Shown: in pieces, positions 1 through 7,872 of the stretch
How the letters are laid out: each line of letters opens with the position of its first letter
Position numbering within the stretch: position 1 is the stretch's first letter
DNA from: Gammaproteobacteria bacterium
GTDB lineage: Bacteria > Pseudomonadota > Gammaproteobacteria > Steroidobacterales > Foliamicaceae
Assembly: GCA_026708965.1 (NCBI GenBank)
Contig: JAPOTY010000040.1
Span: forward strand, 1-60,002
Length of the DNA stretch: 60,002 nucleotides
Direction: 5' to 3'
Made by a program: the position numbers and the translations under genes
Notes under the pieces: generated by a model
What the model was told of the DNA's origin: nothing
Databases searched by the model: none
The model's input: only the letters and a program-made list of their open reading frames with translations

Positions 1-96
1 TGCGCGTTCCCCTCTCGCGGGAGACGCATGAACCCATCCATGGGGCTTGGCGGCGGCATCCCTGCCGCCGACACTCCCGCGAGAGGGGAACGCGCA
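1..96 (+). repeat. Palindromic three-way-junction element R1
   Basis: Outer arms 1-23 and 74-96 are perfect inverted repeats ending in GGGAG/CTCCC; the element may extend past the window edge. The core 24-73 starts ACGCATGAA and folds into two hairpins: CCCAT/ATGGG (33-37 with 40-44, loop CC) and an 8 bp stem CGGCGGCA/TGCCGCCG (51-58 with 63-70, loop TCCC). Same architecture as R2-R8 with a different outer arm. It pairs head-to-head with R2, 46 bases away. No T-run follows, so it is not a standard intrinsic terminator. Confidence 0.85.
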
Positions 97-142
97 AAGA
101 GGCTCCGGCTGGCGCAGACCCCCAAGGATCGGCACCCCGCAA

Positions 143-249
143 GCCCACTGCTTGCTTCCTTCTTCCGGGAGTATCGGAGCCAAGGATGGCGGAGCAAGCT
201 ACATGGATGTATTCATGCGTCTCCCGGAAGAAGGAAGGAAGCAGTGGGC
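143..249 (-). repeat. Palindromic three-way-junction element R2
   Basis: Arms 143-171 and 221-249 match as inverted repeats at 28 of 29 positions (mismatch at 154 against 238). The core 172-220 reads in minus orientation (ends ATGCGT on the plus strand). Its first hairpin is TACAT/ATGTA (200-204 with 207-211), where R1 has CCCAT/ATGGG: a compensated change at two pairs. The second is GCCA/TGGC (179-182 with 187-190). It lies 37 bases beyond the stop codon of the downstream DUF1838 gene and forms an inverted pair with R1. Confidence 0.85.
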
Positions 250-286
250 GAATCAAAGCGCCCACCCCGGGTTCGTTCATTCCAAG

Positions 287-1210
287 TCAGTCGGTGGCGG
301 GGTTTTCCGCAGCGCGCTTGGCATCGATATGGTCCTTGAATACGGTCCATGATGTCTCCTTGGGGTTCTCGGTGCGGATAGGCGGCGGCTCGCGGTACTC
401 GGGGTAGTTGGCATCGATCTCATCCAGCATCACGGCCGGCATTTCGTCGAAACCGCTGAGGCGGATTCCGGCGGTATGAAACACCACCACGCCGGGGCGG
501 TCGCCCATCTTCATCCACGGCAGCCATTTCGACACCCGCCCCCAGGAAATGATGCGGTCCTGCGCGGCGGGAAGGTCCGCATCGAGGATTTCATCGGCCG
601 GCGATGCGCCGGTGCCGAATTCCATCGCGTGGTAGATGCCGCCCACGTACTGCTGGTAATCGCCGCCCAGCGGGTTGCTGTAGAACAACCGCGCCGCGCC
701 GCCGCCATTCATCATCAGGCCGTCCTTGAAGAAATACGACAGGGTTGCGCTGGGATTGCCGTCCTCGTCGCGGGCCCAGACCTCGCGGTAGTTGCCGGGC
801 GGATCGTTGGCCACTTGAACCACTTCAACCTCCTCGCCGGTCCAAGGATTGGCCCAGGTTCTCACCACTTCGTTGGTGTCCGGGTCCAAGTAGAGCATCA
901 GTTCCCGCGAGCGCGCCACAAAACCCAGGCCGCGCACGGGATCGTTGAGCGTTTCGCAGTGGCGGATATTCATGCCCTGCACGTTGAACAGGTGGCGGTT
1001 TTTCTCGGCGGGCTTGCGCGAGTACATCCGCCCTTCCCACCAGTAAAGCGCCGTCTCGCCGTCGTTCATCGAGCAGCGGGTTTTCATCAGCAGGCGAATC
1101 ACGTCGTCGGGATCGTCGAGGTCCAGTTGCCCGCCGTAAGCGGCGCCCGCTGCCAGCGACAACGCGGCGACCCATGCGGCCAGCCGGGATCGATTTTCGC
1201 GTGTTTTCAT
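287..1210 (-). CDS. DUF1838 family exported protein (copy A)
   Basis: 307 aa. The start at 1210 is chosen because its ATG overlaps the upstream gene's TGA as ATGA and lies 10 bases after GGAGG; an ATG three codons earlier sits directly on that ribosome binding site. An N-terminal hydrophobic segment (about residues 9-24, AALSLAAGAAYG) looks like a signal peptide. The mature part shows the DUF1838 pattern also seen in copies B and C of this window: GMNIRHC, an NPWTGEEVEV segment, a VANDP segment and a WLPWMKMGDRPG block near the C-terminus. The family has no established biochemical function. It is tandem and translationally coupled with copy B, downstream of a UbiD decarboxylase, so a role in the same catabolic process is inferred. 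Confidence 0.85.
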   Translation of the reverse strand: MKTRENRSRLAAWVAALSLAAGAAYGGQLDLDDPDDVIRLLMKTRCSMNDGETALYWWEGRMYSRKPAEKNRHLFNVQGMNIRHCETLNDPVRGLGFVARSRELMLYLDPDTNEVVRTWANPWTGEEVEVVQVANDPPGNYREVWARDEDGNPSATLSYFFKDGLMMNGGGAARLFYSNPLGGDYQQYVGGIYHAMEFGTGASPADEILDADLPAAQDRIISWGRVSKWLPWMKMGDRPGVVVFHTAGIRLSGFDEMPAVMLDEIDANYPEYREPPPIRTENPKETSWTVFKDHIDAKRAAENPATD

Positions 1211-2115
1211 TGCCGCCATTCCTCCTCAGGCTCGGTGATCGATTTGAAGTACGACCAGCTCGTCACATTGGGCCTTGGATCGTCCAAGGGCGGCGGCTCG
1301 GCGTATTCGGGATAGCGGTTGCGCAGTTCGCTGAGCAAAGGCTCGGTCAAATCGTCGATGCCCGCCACCCGCTTGCCGACGGTGGTGAAGATCATCATTC
1401 CGGGGCGGTCGCCCATCCTCATCCACGGCAGCCACTTGGAGGTGCGGGCCCAGGAAAGGCTGTAGCGCTTGAGCGTCTTCAGGTCCGGATCCAGCAGCTC
1501 GTCCTCATAGGCGTAGCCGTTGAGCATTTCCATCGCTTGATAGGTTCCGCCCACGTAGTCCTGGTAGTCGCCCGCCAGCGGGTTTTCGTAAAACAGCGTG
1601 GAGAAGCCGGTGGCCCAGACCCGGCCGTTGATGAAAGTGCCGTTGAACCGGTAGCCGCTGCCATCGGCACGGTAGGCGTAGGACGGGCCGCGCATATTCA
1701 CCGGATCGTTGGCCACATGCACCACCTCAACCTCCTCGCCGGTCCAGGGATTGGTCCAGGCGCGAAGAATTTCGTTGCTTGAGGGATCCATGTAGATCAA
1801 AATCTCGCGCGACACCGAGCGGTAGCCGTGGCCGCGTTCGGGATCCTCGAAATTCCTGCACTGGCGGATATTCATGCCCTGCACGTTGAACAGGTGGCGG
1901 TCCTTCTCGCCGGGCATGCGGCTCATGGCCCCGCCCTGCCACCAGTAAAGAACGGTCTCGCCCTCGTTCAGCGAGCAGTTCAACTTCTGCGCCAGCAAAA
2001 TGGCGTGTTCCGGTTTCGCCGGATCCAAGCGTTCGGCCGCCGGCAAAGCAGCGCTGGCCAGCGCCAGCAAGGCCACCGCTGCGGCACCCTGCGCCGGACG
2101 AAATAATGTTCGCAT
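1207..2115 (-). CDS. DUF1838 family exported protein (copy B)
   Basis: 302 aa, ATG preceded by GGGAG. Residues about 8-27 (GAAAVALLALASAALPAAE) look like a Sec signal peptide. It is clearly paralogous to the next gene: both have HLFNVQGMNIR, NPWTGEEVEVV, VANDP and WLPWM-MGDRPG blocks in the same order. Its stop codon overlaps the start of copy A (ATGA), so the two are co-translated. The 404 bases upstream, before the UbiD gene, contain palindromic elements R3 and R4. The function of the domain is unknown; two secreted paralogues side by side could form a heteromer or act on related substrates, but that is a guess. Confidence 0.85.
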   Translation of the reverse strand: MRTLFRPAQGAAAVALLALASAALPAAERLDPAKPEHAILLAQKLNCSLNEGETVLYWWQGGAMSRMPGEKDRHLFNVQGMNIRQCRNFEDPERGHGYRSVSREILIYMDPSSNEILRAWTNPWTGEEVEVVHVANDPVNMRGPSYAYRADGSGYRFNGTFINGRVWATGFSTLFYENPLAGDYQDYVGGTYQAMEMLNGYAYEDELLDPDLKTLKRYSLSWARTSKWLPWMRMGDRPGMMIFTTVGKRVAGIDDLTEPLLSELRNRYPEYAEPPPLDDPRPNVTSWSYFKSITEPEEEWRQ

Positions 2116-2235
2116 TTCAGTTTCTCCCTAGGAAGACCGGGCGAGAGCCGCAACTCCCGACCGGGGCCGCTATCCTAACCCAAGTCCTGCTCCCGCATTG
2201 CGCGCTCCTAGCTTCCAAGCGAGCCGCAGTCCCCC

Positions 2236-2343
2236 GGTTGCTCCGCCGTCCTGTTTCCCGGAGACGCCGACAAGCACATCCCTGTGGGCTCTGCGGCGGC
2301 ATCCTGCCGCCGAAGCTCCGGGAAACAGGACGGCGGAGCAACC
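2236..2343 (+). repeat. Palindromic three-way-junction element R3
   Basis: Perfect 28 bp inverted arms 2236-2263 and 2316-2343, inner end GGAG/CTCC. The core 2264-2315 folds into CACA/TGTG (2275-2278 with 2283-2286, loop TCCC) and an 8 bp hairpin CGGCGGCA/TGCCGCCG (2294-2301 with 2305-2312, loop TCC). The first stem differs from R1 by paired changes. It lies between the UbiD and DUF1838 genes, 42 bases from R4 and head-to-head with it. Confidence 0.85.
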
Positions 2344-2360
2344 TTCAGTGGCACGACCAC

Positions 2361-2389
2361 GCCAGCTAAAGCCCCGCCAGCTAAAGCCC
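2361..2389. repeat. Short tandem repeat, 14-mer twice
   Basis: GCCAGCTAAAGCCC occurs at 2361-2374 and again at 2376-2389, in the spacer between R3 and R4; the second copy overlaps the first bases of the R4 left arm. Minor feature, possibly slippage next to the palindrome. Confidence 0.7.
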
Positions 2390-2492
2390 TGTTCTTGTCC
2401 CTGCCTCGCGGGAGCGTCTGGGGCAGGATGCCCCAGCCGAGCCCCATGGATGGGTTCATGCGTCTCCCGCGAGGCAGGGACAAGAACAGGGC
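2386..2492 (-). repeat. Palindromic three-way-junction element R4
   Basis: Perfect 29 bp inverted arms 2386-2414 and 2464-2492. The core 2415-2463 is in minus orientation: 8 bp hairpin CTGGGGCA/TGCCCCAG (2418-2425 with 2429-2436, loop GGA, TCC on the other strand), then CCCAT/ATGGG (2443-2447 with 2450-2454). The GC-rich stem replaces the CGGCGGCA/TGCCGCCG of R1 and R3 with matching changes on both sides. It ends 27 bases beyond the UbiD stop codon. Confidence 0.85.
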
Positions 2493-2519
2493 GAGGGAAA
2501 GCACACAGATGGCGCCGCC

Positions 2520-3959
2520 TCAGCAAGCAGGCCAAGCATCCATCGCCGCCGAGTCCGCTAGCCGTGAGAGAAGCGCCTCGGCCCGCGCCAGCGCCGCCGC
2601 ATCCGGATGCGCCACCGGCGGCACCCCCCGACCTACGCGAAGCGTGGCATCCAAGCCCGCCTTGGACGCGGTCTTGCGGCCCGGCTCCAGCGAAGGATCG
2701 AGCAGCGAAGTCGAAAGGCCGTCCACGCGAATCAAATCGCGGTCCCATTGAAAGCGCGTGGCCAGCGCCCAGTTCACCTGCCGCGCATCGAACAAGTCGA
2801 TATCCGCATCCACGGCCACTGCGGTTTTCACGCGCCTCCAGGCGAGCGCCGCCGCCAGCGCGTCGCGCACCTCCCCGGGCGGCGCGCCGTCGAATTGCAG
2901 CAGCGCCAGAAAGCGGCGGCCATCAGCCGGAACATGCACATTAAGCAGGCGCGGCGATACCGCTTTCGCCAATGAATAGAGCCGCCCTTCCATAGCGATA
3001 TTGTCCGGAACCAGGTTGTCGGCCAAACCGGAGCCGCAATCGTGCAGCACGGCGTGCGGCCGATGCGAAATCGATAGCACTTCGCATATCGGCGCATCCA
3101 CGGCCGGCCCTAAAAATCCGGTGTATTCGGCAAACGGCCCGTCCGCACCGGTGGCGCCCGGATGCGCCAGCCCCTCGATCACGAATTCGGCATCCGCCGG
3201 AACCTTGAGGCGGTCGCCGAAATGCAGCGAGGGCGTGAGCCGCAGCGGCCCGCCCAAAAGCCCGCCGGCCGCCGGCCAGTGGCTTTCGGGATGGCCCAGC
3301 TTGACCTGCGCGGCCACGCTCACCGCCGGGTGATGGCCCACCCAAAGCGCCACCGGGCAGGGTTCGCCGCGCCCATGCCAAGCGCGCATGTTGCGGGCGT
3401 TGTGGGAATTCGGATAAGGGAACCAGGTCATGCGCCGCGCCTCCTTGATCCAGCAGCGCTGAATGGCCGAGTTATCGATGCCCGATTCGGGATCCACGGT
3501 GGTGGCGTGGGCGGCGGTGAGATACGGCCCGGGGTTGCCTTGGTGCTGCACCGTGGCCGGCAGCCGGCGCAAATCGGCCTCGCCGCCTTCCAGCACCATC
3601 GAGCGCACCGGCGCTTGCTCCGCCGGCACGGTCACCGGCGCCGCCCGCTGCTGCTGGCGCTCGGCCCACCAGGCGGCGGCGCGGCGGGAGTCGCCCAGCC
3701 CCAGCGCCGCGCATACCAGCCGCCGGCTGGCGGTGAGATTGGTGGCCAGCGAAAACGCCGCGATCCCGCCATCCGCCAGCTGCGGCTTTCGCACCCAAAC
3801 CGGCGGATAGCGCCCCGCCCGGTCCAGCGCATGCTGCAAGGCGGTGACCTCGTATTCCACCGCCAGCGGCTCCTCCACCCGCAAAACCTGCCCGCCCAGC
3901 GATTCCAGCCAGACGGCCAAGCCTGCTGAAGCGTCAATCACGCCGTTCGCGGCGCTCAT
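2520..3959 (-). CDS. UbiD family (de)carboxylase, divergent active site
   Basis: 479 aa. UbiD enzymes use prenylated FMN to (de)carboxylate aromatic or alpha,beta-unsaturated acids. Family features seen: an N-terminal alpha/beta domain, the cofactor region around NSAIQR (Arg168, equivalent to the catalytic Arg), and the GPF-E motif read here as ADGPFAEYTG (residues 272-281). The usual first Glu of E-G-P-F-x-E is Asp273; the second is Glu278. No UbiX (prenyl-FMN synthase) is in the window. It is divergent from a PaaK-like CoA ligase 230 bases away and upstream of two DUF1838 genes, which suggests a decarboxylation or carboxylation plus CoA-activation pathway. The substrate is unknown. Confidence 0.85.
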   Translation of the reverse strand: MSAANGVIDASAGLAVWLESLGGQVLRVEEPLAVEYEVTALQHALDRAGRYPPVWVRKPQLADGGIAAFSLATNLTASRRLVCAALGLGDSRRAAAWWAERQQQRAAPVTVPAEQAPVRSMVLEGGEADLRRLPATVQHQGNPGPYLTAAHATTVDPESGIDNSAIQRCWIKEARRMTWFPYPNSHNARNMRAWHGRGEPCPVALWVGHHPAVSVAAQVKLGHPESHWPAAGGLLGGPLRLTPSLHFGDRLKVPADAEFVIEGLAHPGATGADGPFAEYTGFLGPAVDAPICEVLSISHRPHAVLHDCGSGLADNLVPDNIAMEGRLYSLAKAVSPRLLNVHVPADGRRFLALLQFDGAPPGEVRDALAAALAWRRVKTAVAVDADIDLFDARQVNWALATRFQWDRDLIRVDGLSTSLLDPSLEPGRKTASKAGLDATLRVGRGVPPVAHPDAAALARAEALLSRLADSAAMDAWPAC

Positions 3960-4084
3960 CGCACCCGGCGGATAAGGAAGCGCAGCGCCAGCCGCCCCTG
4001 CGGATCAGCTGGCGGGCGAGCTCGCTGGTGGAAGGCCATGGCCAAGCGATTCTAACCGCCGGAAGGGGCCGGCCCGGCGGAGAG

Positions 4085-4096
4085 GAAACCGGTTTC
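4085..4096. promoter_or_regulatory. 12 bp perfect palindrome in divergent intergenic region
   Basis: GAAACCGGTTTC lies between the divergent UbiD gene (start 3959) and acyl-CoA ligase gene. A related GAACCCGGTTGTTC follows at 4133-4146, inside a hairpin whose 7 bp arms are 4124-4130 and 4149-4155. Position and symmetry fit an operator controlling the divergent pair; no regulator gene is adjacent. Bases 3960-4189 hold nothing else I can assign. Confidence 0.35.
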
Positions 4097-4189
4097 TTGA
4101 CCCTTCTGGCAATATCCTTGAAGCAGGGCGAAGAACCCGGTTGTTCCCCGCCCTGGAAGCGCAGCGAACGGGGAGGCGTAAAGAACCCT

Positions 4190-5572
4190 TTGAATAAGGA
4201 GCATCTGCCGGACTATTTCTCGACCGCCAATCCGGCGGCGCTGCGGCGCGAGTACCCGCTGGGCGGCGATTTCATGGAGCGTTTCGGCGGAATGAGCCGC
4301 GACGAGCTGCGCGCCATCCAAGAGGCGCGGTTCCGGCGCTGCCTGGAGCGCGCCTGGGCCACGCCGTTCTACGCCCGGCTGTGGGGCGACGCGGGGCTGG
4401 AGCCCGGCGACGTGCAAAGCCTTGATGAGCTGCCCCGGCTGCCGATCTTCTCCAAATCCGACCTCATGGACAGCGTGGAGCGCCATCCGCCGTTCGGCGA
4501 CTACCACGGCAACCGCGACGATCCGCCCGGCGTGCCGCCCGCAGGTCTGGTGATGCAAACCACCAGCGGCACCACCGGCGCGCCCCAGCCGCTCTTCTTC
4601 GGCCCGAAAAGCCGCGAGCTGCAGGCGCTGATGGTGGCGCGCGCCTGGCTGCTGCAAGGGCTGAAGAGCGCCGATATCATCCATTCCAGCTACGCGCACG
4701 GCATGGTGAACGCCGGCCATTTCGTGCGCGAGGCGGCGCTGCACTACACGCGCTCGGTGCTGCTTCCGGCCGGCGCCGGCAACGAAACGCCTTCCGCGAC
4801 CCAAGTGGCGAACATGGCGCGCTTCGGCGCTACCGTGCTGGTGGGTTTCGCCGACTACCTTCGCAAGCTGGCCGACACCGCGCGGGCCGGCGGCCTTGAG
4901 CCCGGACGCGATATCCGCATCCGCATGATCTCCTCCCACCTGGGCCTCATGCCGCGCGAGGAGCTGGCCCAAGCCTGGGCCGCCGAGGCGGTGTACGACT
5001 GGTACGGCGTGGGCGATACCGGGCTGATCGCCGCCGAAGGGCCCGATCTCGACGGCATGCATCTGATGGAGGACGCCCATTTCGTGGAAATCGTCGATCC
5101 CGCCTCGCATGCGCCGGTGGAGGAAAGCCAGCCGGGCGACCTCGTTTGCACCTGCCTCTACAAGAACGATGCCTACCCCGTTATCCGCTTCAACACCCGC
5201 GACCTGAGCGCCCGGCTGCCGGGCGGCAACCCGTTGGGCCTGCCATTCCAGCGCATCGCCGGTTTTATGGGGCGCAGCGACAATATGGTGAAATTCAAGG
5301 GCATCAATTTCTACCCGGAGGCGGCCGCCGCCGCGCTCATGGAGCTGAAGGAATATGCCGGCGACTATGTGTGCGTCCGCGAAGGGGAAAAGCTGCATAT
5401 CGAGATTGAAGCGAACCACCCTGCGCCAGCAGGCCTGGCGGACCGGATCGGCGCGCTGATTCGCGAAAGACTGGGCGTGAGAGTGCCGGTGATGCTGCGG
5501 CGGCCAGGCAGTCTGGCGGAACTCACCGGCTCGGAATCGCGCCAGAAACCACGGCGCCTGATCTCGCGCTGA
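4190..5572 (+). CDS. PaaK-like phenylacetate-CoA ligase family protein
   Basis: About 460 aa if translation begins at TTG 4190, which follows GGAGG by 13 bases. The frame is open back to 4028, but that stretch (palindrome, hairpin) looks non-coding, and ATG 4274 is a fallback. ANL-superfamily adenylation enzyme: the nucleotide-binding loop TTSGTTGAPQPLFFG (gene positions about 4558-4602), YDWYGVGDTG, and a C-terminal FMGRSDNMVKFKGINFYP block typical of PaaK-type ligases. Such enzymes activate aryl or arylacetic acids to acyl-CoA thioesters using ATP. Divergence from a UbiD gene suggests both act on the same carboxylated compound. The exact acid is not predictable. Confidence 0.8.
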   Translation: MNKEHLPDYFSTANPAALRREYPLGGDFMERFGGMSRDELRAIQEARFRRCLERAWATPFYARLWGDAGLEPGDVQSLDELPRLPIFSKSDLMDSVERHPPFGDYHGNRDDPPGVPPAGLVMQTTSGTTGAPQPLFFGPKSRELQALMVARAWLLQGLKSADIIHSSYAHGMVNAGHFVREAALHYTRSVLLPAGAGNETPSATQVANMARFGATVLVGFADYLRKLADTARAGGLEPGRDIRIRMISSHLGLMPREELAQAWAAEAVYDWYGVGDTGLIAAEGPDLDGMHLMEDAHFVEIVDPASHAPVEESQPGDLVCTCLYKNDAYPVIRFNTRDLSARLPGGNPLGLPFQRIAGFMGRSDNMVKFKGINFYPEAAAAALMELKEYAGDYVCVREGEKLHIEIEANHPAPAGLADRIGALIRERLGVRVPVMLRRPGSLAELTGSESRQKPRRLISR

Positions 5573-5646
5573 GCGCTTGCGGCGGACTTGGTGGACAATA
5601 GCAGCCTCGACTGATTGCATACGCTGTAAGCGGGAGGCATAGCCGC

Positions 5647-7833
5647 ATGAATACGCAAAACCGGACTAGGGTCGGCGCATGGACCTGCGCGGCATTGGCG
5701 AGCTTGTTCGCCGGGCAGGAGGTATTGGCCAAGGAAGGCATGTTCACGCCCGAGCAGATCCCCGGCATTGCCGAGGATCTGCGGTCGGCGGGCCTGAACC
5801 TCGCCCCGAATGCGCTCGCCGATCTCGCGGGCTTCCCGATGGGCGCGGTGATTTCGCTGGGCGGCTGCACCGCTTCGTTTGTTTCGCCGCAGGGCCTGGT
5901 GGTGACCAACCACCATTGCGCGCGCGGCTCGGTGCAGTTCAATTCCACGCCGGAGAATAACTATCTTGAAGAAGGCTTTCTGGCGGCCTCGCTGGCGGAG
6001 GAACTGCCGGGCGCGCCGGGTTCGCGCGTCTATGTGACCGTGCAGGCGGACGATATCACCGCCGAAGTGACCGGCGGGCTGGATCCGGGCCTGGCGCCGC
6101 GCGAGCGCTTCACGCAAATCGAGCAGCGCCGCAAGGCTTTGATCGGGGAATGCGAATCGGAACCTGGCTACCGCTGCCAGGCGGCCTCGTTTTTCGGCGG
6201 CCTGCAATACAAGCTCATCAAGCGGCTGGAAATCCGCGATGTGCGCCTTGTCTATGCGCCAGCCGACGCCATCGGCAAGTACGGCGGCGATATCGATAAC
6301 TGGCGCTGGCCGCGGCATACGGGCGATTTCGCCTTTTACCGCGCCTATGTGGGGCCGGACGGCCTGCCCGCCGATTTCTCGGAGGAAAACGTGCCCTACG
6401 CGCCGGGGCATTTCCTGGAGGTGTCCGCCTCCGGCTTGGAAGACGGCGATTTCGTTATGGCCATGGGCTATCCGGGACGCACTTCGCGCTATGCGCGGGG
6501 GGCCCGCGTGGCCCATACCTTCGATTGGCGGTATCCCCTGCTGGCGGGGGTGTACGGCGAATGGATCCGGGTGATTGAAGCGGCGGCGCCCGAAGGCGGC
6601 GAGGCGCGCATCCTCTACGCCTCGCGGCTGGCCAGCCTCAATAATGTGCTCAAGAATCTGAAAGGCCAGATCGACGGCGCCCGGCGCAACGGTCTGGCGG
6701 GCCGCCGCGCCCAACGCGAGGCCGAACTGGATGCCTGGATCGCCGCCGATCCGCACCGGGCCATGCTCGGCCAGGCCATAGCGGCGCTGGACGAGCTGGC
6801 CGAGGAAACCGCCGCCGAGGGCAAGCGCTTGTTCTGGTACAACAACGCCCTGCGCCCGCAATTGCTGGGCGCGGCCCTGCGCCTGAACCGCCTCGCGCAC
6901 GAAAAGCAAAAGCCCGACGCCGAGCGCGAGCGCGGCTACCAGGAGCGCGATATGGCCATGTTCCGCCAGCGCATGAGCCTCATCGACCGCCGCTACGACC
7001 CGCAGGTTGATAAAAGCGAGTGGCTGTTCTTCCTCAAGGGCTACCTGAGGCAGCCGCGGAATATGCGCGTGGCGGCGCTGGACGAGGCGCTGGGCATCAC
7101 GCCGCCCATCAGCGAAGACGAGTTGTCCGCGAAGCTCGACGCGTTCTACGCGGAAACGGCGCTGGGCAGCGCCGAGGCCCGGCTGGCGCTGATGGATGCG
7201 GACCCTGAGGCGCTCAAGGCCAGCAGCGATCCCTTCGTGCGCCTTGCCGCGGCCCTGCGCGACACGCAAATGCAGCACGAGGAAGCCGCCAAGACCCGCG
7301 CCGGCCAACGCAATCTGCTTTATCCGCAGTACATGCGGGCCATCATCAGCTGGCAGCAGTCGCAGGACCACGCGGCCTATCCGGACGCCAACTCCACGCT
7401 GCGCTTGACCTATGGCTCGGTGATGGGCGGCTCGCCGGCGGACGGCCTTTTGTACGAGCCGTTCACGCGCTTGGAAGGGATTTTGCAAAAAGATACGGGC
7501 GAGGCGCCTTTCAATTCGCCGAGCGCGCAGCTCGACCGGATCCGCGCTGGCGATTACGGCGATTATTTCCTGGAGTCGATCGGCTCGGTTCCGGTCAATT
7601 TCCTGTCCGACCTCGACTCCACCGGCGGCAATTCCGGCTCGGCCACGCTTAACGGCAACGGCAAGCTGGTGGGCCTGCTGTTCGACGGCACGCTGGAGAG
7701 CGTGAACTCGGACTGGGATTTCGATCCGCGCATGACCCGCACCATCCATGTCGATACCCGCTATATGCTCTGGGTTATGGAAAAGATCGACGGCGCTGCC
7801 GCCCTGATCGACGAAATGACCATCGTGCGCTAA
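5647..7833 (+). CDS. S46 family dipeptidyl-peptidase (DPP7-like)
   Basis: 728 aa, ATG after GGGAGG. An N-terminal signal-like segment (residues about 10-28) points to the periplasm. The chymotrypsin-fold S46 catalytic residues are visible: His in TNHHC (residues 88-91), Asp in HTGDF (Asp227) and Ser663 in TGGNSGS. Eighteen residues after that Ser, the FDG motif places Gly681 where DPP7 has Gly and the acidic-specific DPP11 has Arg, so preference for hydrophobic P1 residues is inferred. It removes dipeptides from peptide N-termini for nutrition. Length matches the family (about 700-720). Monocistronic between the ligase gene and convergent mpl. Confidence 0.92.
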   Translation: MNTQNRTRVGAWTCAALASLFAGQEVLAKEGMFTPEQIPGIAEDLRSAGLNLAPNALADLAGFPMGAVISLGGCTASFVSPQGLVVTNHHCARGSVQFNSTPENNYLEEGFLAASLAEELPGAPGSRVYVTVQADDITAEVTGGLDPGLAPRERFTQIEQRRKALIGECESEPGYRCQAASFFGGLQYKLIKRLEIRDVRLVYAPADAIGKYGGDIDNWRWPRHTGDFAFYRAYVGPDGLPADFSEENVPYAPGHFLEVSASGLEDGDFVMAMGYPGRTSRYARGARVAHTFDWRYPLLAGVYGEWIRVIEAAAPEGGEARILYASRLASLNNVLKNLKGQIDGARRNGLAGRRAQREAELDAWIAADPHRAMLGQAIAALDELAEETAAEGKRLFWYNNALRPQLLGAALRLNRLAHEKQKPDAERERGYQERDMAMFRQRMSLIDRRYDPQVDKSEWLFFLKGYLRQPRNMRVAALDEALGITPPISEDELSAKLDAFYAETALGSAEARLALMDADPEALKASSDPFVRLAAALRDTQMQHEEAAKTRAGQRNLLYPQYMRAIISWQQSQDHAAYPDANSTLRLTYGSVMGGSPADGLLYEPFTRLEGILQKDTGEAPFNSPSAQLDRIRAGDYGDYFLESIGSVPVNFLSDLDSTGGNSGSATLNGNGKLVGLLFDGTLESVNSDWDFDPRMTRTIHVDTRYMLWVMEKIDGAAALIDEMTIVR

Positions 7834-7872
7834 CGCATCCTGCGCTTGGGCGTGAGCGTTACGGTGAGCGAA

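Noticed and set aside
1-249. R elements as CRISPR repeats or integron attC sites
   Set aside because: No regular spacers or direct repeats of constant sequence, and no attC core (GTTRRRY) or integrase gene.
28-407. Small open frames across R1 and R2
   Set aside because: They run through palindromic DNA on several frames; no ribosome binding site and no homology recognised.
5365-7749. Long open frame (794 codons) on the minus strand
   Set aside because: Exactly antisense to the S46 peptidase gene, whose catalytic motifs are intact; the reading is Arg/His/Ala/Gly-rich with no recognisable domain, as expected for a GC-rich shadow.
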